A DNA stretch of 52,669 nucleotides, from contig NZ_JAPFRE010000044.1 of the NCBI RefSeq assembly GCF_026183735.1, positions 1 to 52,669 on the forward strand. Direction: 5' to 3'. Origin of the DNA: Alteromonas sp. ASW11-130. GTDB lineage: Bacteria > Pseudomonadota > Gammaproteobacteria > Enterobacterales > Alteromonadaceae. A program made the translations under genes and the position numbers. Position 1 is the first letter of the stretch. Each line of letters starts with the position of its first letter. Positions 47,155 to 52,669 of this stretch are shown one piece after another. The notes under the pieces were generated by a model. It saw nothing but the letters and a program-made list of their open reading frames with translations, was not told where the DNA came from and did not search any database.

Positions 47155-48084
47155 TCACTTTTGGCTTTCCGCTATAAAGTAAGAAAGCTCTTTAATACAA
47201 TGACGTAATACTGGATTAAGACGGGTGTTTTTACCGTTCATAACAAACAGTTCATGGCTAAAATTGAACAAGCTTCCTCGCGCAAGGGGCACCAGTCCCA
47301 GGCTTGCCCCTTGCTCTTTTGCCATATAGTCGGGCAACAAACCTACATATTCACCGGTCATAATGGCTGACATGACGGCATCATAGGAGTCAGAAAAAGT
47401 TTGAATAGCCAAACGGCGATCATCTTCAATGTAATTAGCAGAAGATAAACCCGAGATACCGATGGCGGGATAGTCTTCGATTTTCACTTTATCAGGTAGT
47501 GAATCAATATCACGATATTTAGCAAGTTCATGAGAAGGTGCACAATAAAGTCTGCCATGGCATTCCAAACCAATTGGATGAAATGTCACAGATTCAGGTT
47601 TCACCATATCGTAGGTAGAAACAACCAAATGACATTCCCCAGACAGGGCAACATGCTCTACCTCATTATACAATCGCGTTTGAATATTAACGTGAATATC
47701 ATCAAACTTTTTCATGGTGCTTTTAACAGCTTTACTGACTGCAAGATGCATCGATAGCGGTAAGCCAGCCATTAGCACTAGCGTAATATGACCTGAGTAA
47801 TCGTCATGTAGCGATTTAAGATTGAAAACGAAATTATCAAAAGCATTAAATATGCGTTTTGTCTCCTGAAAAACCACTTCGCCTTCTTTGGTCATCTGAA
47901 AGCCGCCGCGCCCGCGATGGCAAAGAACTAAATCTAACCGTTCTTCGAGTTTTTTAATCGCTGCGCTAATGTTAGGACGCTGCATACGTAATACAGGTTC
48001 CGCCGCTGTAAATCCGTTACAACTGGCAACTGCATAAAACACGCGAAGCAGCTTAATATCTGACTCTTGTAATCGATTTAACAT
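47155..48084 (-). CDS. LysR family transcriptional regulator
   Basis: The 309-residue protein has an N-terminal winged helix-turn-helix (about 8-66, with GFTAAEPVLRMQRPNISAAIKKLEERL) and a C-terminal LysR substrate-binding domain (about 95-300). The target genes are not evident: it is followed by queC end-on and preceded by uvrB in the same direction. The 85-bp gap upstream holds an inverted repeat that could be its own site. Confidence 0.92.
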   Translation of the reverse strand: MLNRLQESDIKLLRVFYAVASCNGFTAAEPVLRMQRPNISAAIKKLEERLDLVLCHRGRGGFQMTKEGEVVFQETKRIFNAFDNFVFNLKSLHDDYSGHITLVLMAGLPLSMHLAVSKAVKSTMKKFDDIHVNIQTRLYNEVEHVALSGECHLVVSTYDMVKPESVTFHPIGLECHGRLYCAPSHELAKYRDIDSLPDKVKIEDYPAIGISGLSSANYIEDDRRLAIQTFSDSYDAVMSAIMTGEYVGLLPDYMAKEQGASLGLVPLARGSLFNFSHELFVMNGKNTRLNPVLRHCIKELSYFIAESQK

Positions 48085-48103
48085 AGTTGCACCGTTTCTT
48101 ATA

Positions 48104-48127
48104 GGTATAGTTATGGATACTTATACC
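48104..48127. promoter_or_regulatory. Inverted repeat upstream of the LysR gene
   Basis: GGTATA (48104-48109) and TATACC (48122-48127) form an inverted repeat with a 12-nt spacer, 20 bp upstream of the LysR start. The size fits a LysR recognition site, possibly for autoregulation. Confidence 0.3.
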
Positions 48128-48168
48128 CCATATTAGGCGAGTGTTTATCGGATTACAATGCAATTTTT

Positions 48169-50184
48169 TTAAGAGAGCGCAACAACTTGCTTTCTTAGTG
48201 TTTCGATTTCATCCCTAAGCGAGGCTGCCTTTTCAAATTCAAGCTCTCTTGCACTTTCGAACATTTGTTTTTCAAGTGCACCGATTCTTTCCATTAGCTC
48301 CGTTGCACTAGCGTAAGACTGCGCTTTTTGTTTCTCAGCTACTTTACGAAGTCGAACTTTGCCGGCGGCTGGATGAGCTGAATCGCCCACATCCATTATA
48401 TCGGTAATGGGCTTAACCAGTCTTTGTGGCGTAAGGTTATGTTTTTCGTTATGGGCTTGCTGTCTTTCGCGCCGACGATCTGTTTCATCAATCGCTCTTT
48501 TCATCGAATCTGTAATTCTATCCGCATACATAATAGCTTTGCCGTTGATGTGGCGGGCGGCTCTACCGATGGTTTGGATCAGAGAACGTTCTGCTCTTAA
48601 AAAACCTTCTTTATCAGCGTCTAAAATGGCGACTAACGAGACTTCCGGCATATCGAGTCCTTCTCGGAGTAAGTTGATACCAACTAGCACATCAAACTTA
48701 CCCAGCCGCAAGTCACGAATAATTTCGATACGCTCCACCGTATCAATGTCGGAGTGGAGATAGCGAACACGGACGCCATGTTCATTCAAATATTCACTAA
48801 GATCTTCTGCCATCCGTTTAGTCAACGTAGTAATCAACACCCTTTCGTCAACTTTTACGCGATGCTGGATCTCAGAAAGTACATCATCAACCTGTGTGGC
48901 AACAGGACGTATTTCTATTTCCGGATCCAATAAACCCGTTGGACGAACTACCTGTTCAACAACATCGCCACCACATTTTTCCAATTCATACTTACCAGGC
49001 GTGGCTGACACATAAATCGTTTGCGGCGATATATGTTCGAATTCTTCAAACTTTAATGGTCTGTTATCTAACGCAGACGGTAACCTAAATCCATACTCTA
49101 CCAGTGTTTCCTTGCGAGAACGGTCACCTTTATACATAGCGCCAATTTGCGAAACCGTTACATGCGACTCGTCAATGAACAATAATCCATCTGCGGGGAA
49201 GTAATCTATTAGCGTCGGTGGTGGCTCGCCAGGTGCTCGTCCTGAAAGATAGCGAGAATAATTTTCGATGCCGGAGCAATACCCCAGTTCTAACATCATT
49301 TCTATATCAAACTGTGTACGCTGCGATATCCTCTGCTCTTCTAATAACTTGTTTACAGACTTGAGCTGTTCTTTACGATCTTTTAACTCTTCTTTAATGC
49401 GGTCAATAGCATTTAGGATTTTCTCACGCGGCGTCACATAGTGTGTCTTTGGGAAAACCGTCGTTCTTACTACTGATTTATCAACGGCTCCGGTTAAAGG
49501 ATCAAACAAGCTGATTTTTTCAATTTCTTCGTCAAAAAGCTCTACTCGCACCGCTTGCTTTTCCGAGTCCGCCGGGAAGATATCAATTACGTCCCCCCTG
49601 ACCCTGAATGTGCCGCGTTCAAACGCCAAATCATTTCGTTTATACTGTAGTTCTGCTAGCCGACGTAAGATATCTCGTTGATTGACAATGTCGCCCTGGC
49701 GTAGATGCAACAGCATCTTCATGTATGACTCTGGGTCACCCAACCCATAAATCGCAGAGACACTTGCCACAATAACGACATCGCGACGTTCCATTAATGC
49801 TTTTGTAGCAGATAGACGCATTTGCTCAATATGGTCATTAATTGAGGCATCTTTTTCGATAAAAGTATCGGTACTAGGAACATACGCTTCGGGTTGATAG
49901 TAATCATAATAAGAAACAAAATATTCCACCGCATTATTAGGGAAAAATTCCTTCATTTCCCCATACAGCTGAGCTGCGAGTGTCTTATTATGCGCCAGGA
50001 TAAGCGTGGGCCGTTGAACATTCTGAATAACGTTTGCCATGGTAAATGTTTTACCCGACCCCGTTACCCCAAGCAGAGTTTGGGTCGCCAAACCACTTTC
50101 CAGCCCGTCGGTTAATTCGCCTATTGCTTTTGGCTGATCGCCGGCTGGTTTGTAATGTGATACCAGCTCAAAACCTTTACTCAT
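48169..50184 (-). CDS. uvrB: Excinuclease ABC subunit UvrB
   Basis: UvrB is the damage-verifying helicase-like subunit of nucleotide excision repair. The 671 residues match the family. Walker A GVTGSGKT is at residues 39-46, the beta-hairpin region [21 protein letters not shown] lies near 92-112, [24 protein letters not shown] near 334, helicase motif [10 protein letters not shown] near 540, and the C-terminal UVR domain ([20 protein letters not shown]) near 645-668. It overlaps the MATE gene by 4 bases (ATGA), so it is probably co-transcribed with it from upstream. Confidence 0.98.
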   Translation of the reverse strand: MSKGFELVSHYKPAGDQPKAIGELTDGLESGLATQTLLGVTGSGKTFTMANVIQNVQRPTLILAHNKTLAAQLYGEMKEFFPNNAVEYFVSYYDYYQPEAYVPSTDTFIEKDASINDHIEQMRLSATKALMERRDVVIVASVSAIYGLGDPESYMKMLLHLRQGDIVNQRDILRRLAELQYKRNDLAFERGTFRVRGDVIDIFPADSEKQAVRVELFDEEIEKISLFDPLTGAVDKSVVRTTVFPKTHYVTPREKILNAIDRIKEELKDRKEQLKSVNKLLEEQRISQRTQFDIEMMLELGYCSGIENYSRYLSGRAPGEPPPTLIDYFPADGLLFIDESHVTVSQIGAMYKGDRSRKETLVEYGFRLPSALDNRPLKFEEFEHISPQTIYVSATPGKYELEKCGGDVVEQVVRPTGLLDPEIEIRPVATQVDDVLSEIQHRVKVDERVLITTLTKRMAEDLSEYLNEHGVRVRYLHSDIDTVERIEIIRDLRLGKFDVLVGINLLREGLDMPEVSLVAILDADKEGFLRAERSLIQTIGRAARHINGKAIMYADRITDSMKRAIDETDRRRERQQAHNEKHNLTPQRLVKPITDIMDVGDSAHPAAGKVRLRKVAEKQKAQSYASATELMERIGALEKQMFESARELEFEKAASLRDEIETLRKQVVALS

Positions 50185-51557
50185 AACCCTTTCATTTCCT
50201 CGTAATCATGGTGATGATCGTTTATCTCCCGGGAAAACCAATAGTACGAAAGCGTTCCCATCAATAAATTTGCGACTACCGTTCCCCAAAAAAGTCCTTC
50301 TAAACCATACAGAACACTGCCTAGATAAGAAATGGGTACGAAGAAGACAAACAGACGGATGACACTGAGTACAAGCGCCGTCATAGGCTTATGCATCGCA
50401 TTGAAGGACGAATTAGTTAGTATGATGACGCCTTGTAAACCATAGCCCAATGGTACGATAGCCAAAAATAATGTAATTAAACTGGCCACTTCGGCTTCTT
50501 TAGCAAAAATATCTGCGATAAATCCGGACATTGCCCACAATAGAGCAAAAATAAATAACTGCCATAACATAATAAATTTAAGGGTCATCTTATAGGCGTG
50601 TTCAACCCGTCTGATCTTGTCCGCCCCCACATTCTGACTAATAAACGGCGGGAGTGTCATTGAAAGCGAAAGAATAATGATACTGGCAATGGATTCCAGG
50701 CGATGCCCTACTCCCCAAGCTGCAACTGCTTCAGCTCCATAGGTTGCTACTACGGCAGTCATGACGCCGCCAGCAATCGGCGTCATCATGTTTGCACCTG
50801 CTGCAGGAAATCCAATACGCATCACGTCGCGGCTGTTTTCGAGTAATTCGGAAACTGAGAGTAACCTGGGTAGCATTAACTGACGCTTCACTGCTAATAA
50901 ATAGATTATCCAGGTTGCACCTACTGACCACGCAATTAATGTAGCCACCGCTGCTCCCTGGATCCCCATAGCTGGTATGGGGCCCCAGCCAAAAATTAAT
51001 AATGGATCTAACGCCGCATTTAAGAAACCACCTGACGCCATTATAATACTGGGAGTGCGTGTATCTCCACAGGCACGTAGCACACTATTTCCGACCATAG
51101 GTAACGCTAAAAACAGGCTGGATATGTACCAAATACACATATAGTCTGAGATATAAGGCAATAATTCGGATGTCGCATTTAGTAAGGTAAACACTGGCTC
51201 AATAGTTAACAAACCTACTACAGCAAGTAACCCTACAAGTATCACTGACACCATCATCGCTCCGGTGGCATGAAAACGAGCCTCTTCAGACTCTCCCCTC
51301 CCGTGCAGTTTGCCAATAACAGCAGAGGTGCCTATCCCCAGTCCGATATTCAAACTTATTACGGTAAAGGTTACGGGAAAGGTAAAGCTTATCGCTGCAA
51401 GCTGCTCTGTGCCTAACAAGCTTACAAAAAATGTGTCAATTAAACTAAAACTCATCATCATGACCATGCCTATAATCATCGGAACGGTCATACGATATAA
51501 CGTGGATTGAATATCACCTTCGGTCAGATTGTTAGAACGAGCTGCGTTAGTGGTCAC
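50181..51557 (-). CDS. MATE family efflux transporter
   Basis: The 458-residue protein has about 12 membrane segments in two similar halves, the MATE layout, with an early [32 protein letters not shown] segment. It is a cation-coupled multidrug or toxin exporter; substrate unknown. It starts with GTG at 51555-51557 behind a weak site and overlaps uvrB. A shared promoter would make uvrB transcription depend on this gene's upstream region. Confidence 0.93.
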   Translation of the reverse strand: MTTNAARSNNLTEGDIQSTLYRMTVPMIIGMVMMMSFSLIDTFFVSLLGTEQLAAISFTFPVTFTVISLNIGLGIGTSAVIGKLHGRGESEEARFHATGAMMVSVILVGLLAVVGLLTIEPVFTLLNATSELLPYISDYMCIWYISSLFLALPMVGNSVLRACGDTRTPSIIMASGGFLNAALDPLLIFGWGPIPAMGIQGAAVATLIAWSVGATWIIYLLAVKRQLMLPRLLSVSELLENSRDVMRIGFPAAGANMMTPIAGGVMTAVVATYGAEAVAAWGVGHRLESIASIIILSLSMTLPPFISQNVGADKIRRVEHAYKMTLKFIMLWQLFIFALLWAMSGFIADIFAKEAEVASLITLFLAIVPLGYGLQGVIILTNSSFNAMHKPMTALVLSVIRLFVFFVPISYLGSVLYGLEGLFWGTVVANLLMGTLSYYWFSREINDHHHDYEEMKGL

Positions 51558-52158
51558 TTTTCACTTATTTCTCATATGAATTATAAAAAAGCAGGGACAC
51601 GGCCCCATATAAATGAGTCGATCGTAGATCATTGCAGATAGGTATAGTTAGTCTACGGACAAAATAAAATAACTGCTAACATTTTTACTTAATTAACATT
51701 AAATGCCCCTCACAAGGGGTTTTAACGAAATCGCAGCAAACGTTACATTTTTAATAAATAGATATAATAATATTCTTTACGGGCCGGTAACACTTAGTGT
51801 GTTTCCTTCTAACATCTCGTGTTTTAACTCTTATGCGACAAACTGTGTATGAGCACGGCTCTATACTTAGCTCAATCTGGTTACAGTTTTAATCAAACGG
51901 ATTAAATGCATATTAATTCGCCATGTAAATTTTACACGCTTAATAAAAATCAACCATTCACTCATCAACCACTTTGGTAATTAACACACAAGCCCATAGC
52001 AGTAAAACATTAAATTCAGCCAGATCATTTTAAATACCATAAAACGATCTAAGTTATTGAATAAATTTACTTTAATTTATTACTATTTTGTAATGTATGA
52101 TGATCCGAAAGACAGATCGCTACACATCCTAGATCTATATTCTTCCTTATTAACATAG

Positions 52159-52181
52159 TTATCCACAGAAATAGTGGATAA
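52159..52181. promoter_or_regulatory. Inverted pair of DnaA boxes
   Basis: TTATCCACA (52159-52167) is a perfect DnaA box. The opposite-strand TTATCCACT (52173-52181) differs at one base. They face each other with a 5-nt gap and form a 9-bp inverted repeat. Confidence 0.8.
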
Positions 52182-52213
52182 CTACGCAAACCCCAATGGT
52201 GACGGGATTTTTT

Positions 52214-52236
52214 ACACGATCGTAGTTTGATCGTGT
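52214..52236. repeat. Inverted repeat with two GATC sites
   Basis: ACACGATC (52214-52221) and GATCGTGT (52229-52236) are perfect inverted arms with a 7-nt spacer. It lies 32 bp after the DnaA boxes. Confidence 0.8.
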
Positions 52237-52538
52237 GAGTGGTGACTAACCTTAAGACGTATCAAATCAGGTTACACTATTATCAAAAACTGGACATATA
52301 GACAGTGGTCAATAACTTTTTAATAGCCTTTTTGAATTCTTTAAGTGCATTTTGTTATAAAAAAAAACTTGCATTAATTTAACTCTAAGCACGAGTCCGT
52401 CTTCCAATTTTCAATGGCTCACTTCGCCGTTTTTCGTGTACATAACTTATCTTTTCATCGCCTTAATGTGGAATTGAATAATAAACCACCTAAAAGTAGG
52501 CTTTTACAAAATAGATGGTAAAAATATGCGGAATGTTA

Positions 52539-52567
52539 TTGACAGCAGCATGCGACCTCATTAATAT
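52539..52567 (+). promoter_or_regulatory. Sigma-70 promoter of tRNA-Asn
   Basis: A perfect -35 TTGACA (52539-52544) and a -10 TAATAT (52562-52567) are separated by exactly 17 bp. A GC-rich discriminator (TCGCCTCC) follows, which is typical of stable-RNA promoters under stringent control. The tRNA begins about 20 bp after the -10 element. Confidence 0.9.
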
Positions 52568-52588
52568 TCGCCTCCGTTGAAAAGCAGG

Positions 52589-52665
52589 TCCCCCTTAGCT
52601 CAGTTGGTTAGAGCGACGGACTGTTAATCCGCAGGTCCCCCGTTCGAGTCGGGGAGGGGGAGCCA
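52589..52665 (+). tRNA. tRNA-Asn (anticodon GTT)
   Basis: The acceptor arms TCCCCCT (52589-52595) and AGGGGGA (52655-52661) pair fully, followed by discriminator G and an encoded CCA (52663-52665). The D-loop AGTTGGTTAG, the anticodon loop CTGTTAA with GTT at 52623-52625, and TTCGAGT in the T-loop are all present. The first anticodon-stem pair is A-C rather than a Watson-Crick pair. The window ends 4 bp after it, so further tRNA genes could follow. Confidence 0.97.
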
Positions 52666-52669
52666 ACAT

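Larger units (their letters stand above)
51558..52588. other. Gene-free AT-rich region with origin-like signals
   Basis: About 1 kb without a supported gene lies between the MATE gene and tRNA-Asn. Seven GATC sites fall within 52023-52232, an AT-rich stretch covers about 52047-52100, and a perfect DnaA box pair follows at 52159-52181. Two weaker DnaA-like sequences (8 of 9) are at 51844-51852 and 52437-52445. A perfect 8-bp inverted repeat (ACACGATC / GATCGTGT) is at 52214-52236. Confidence 0.6.

Noticed and set aside
51843..51858. LexA-like box CTGT-N8-ACGG upstream of the MATE-uvrB operon
   Set aside because: One half-site departs from ACAG, the spacer is not AT-alternating, and it is nearly 300 bp from the first gene.

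Overview
The window looks like chromosomal DNA of a marine gammaproteobacterium of the order Alteromonadales (Alteromonas or a close relative). This rests on gene content and order: ffh divergent from ypjD-yfjD as in E. coli, fadI-fadJ of the anaerobic-type beta-oxidation complex, a MoxR/DUF58/VWA (Bat-type) operon, an ECF sigma factor with a DUF3379 partner, and a queE/queC pair. The taxonomy is an inference; no 16S rRNA gene is present. I see no prophage, insertion sequence, CRISPR array or restriction system. Most of the window is core-type gene content.

Layout. 1-600: 3' end of a flagellin gene and its terminator. 788-5.7 kb: orphan solute-binding-like protein, ffh, ypjD, yfjD and a 59-codon small gene. 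5.9-14.0 kb: sixA, a large M16 metalloprotease and a 1494-residue propeller/PAS/GGDEF/EAL protein. 14.1-14.7 kb: two small genes converging on one terminator, one of them behind a sigma-54-like promoter. 14.8-18.3 kb: fadI-fadJ, with a FadR-like operator before fadI. 18.6-25.6 kb: six-gene MoxR-DUF58-DUF4381-VWA-VWA/TPR-BatD operon. 25.7-30.4 kb: DUF885 lipoprotein, ECF sigma and DUF3379 pair, putP. 30.6-36.1 kb: sulfate activation operon cysD-cysC-cysQ-cysN plus an SLC13-type permease. 36.1-39.9 kb: a NatA/NatB-type ABC exporter, a Yip1-family membrane protein and a DUF3025 protein. 40.0-44.1 kb: M28 peptidase lipoprotein, a 300-bp tandem duplication, asnB. 44.6-47.0 kb: solute-binding-like gene overlapping queE, divergent queC. 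47.2-51.6 kb: LysR regulator, and a MATE-uvrB operon. 51.6-52.6 kb: a gene-free, AT-rich kilobase with paired DnaA boxes and dense GATC sites, ending in a strongly promoted tRNA-Asn gene.

How the genes work together. The clearest units are fatty acid degradation (fadIJ), sulfate uptake and activation (cysDCQN plus the permease), envelope-associated MoxR/VWA functions, the 7-deazaguanine pathway (queE, queC), and targeting or repair housekeeping (ffh, uvrB). The most unusual signals are non-coding: the origin-like DnaA/GATC region near the right end, the 300-bp tandem duplication that carries a terminator in each copy, and the sigma-54-like promoter before a 52-codon gene. I did not find a convincing undescribed defence or mobile system.
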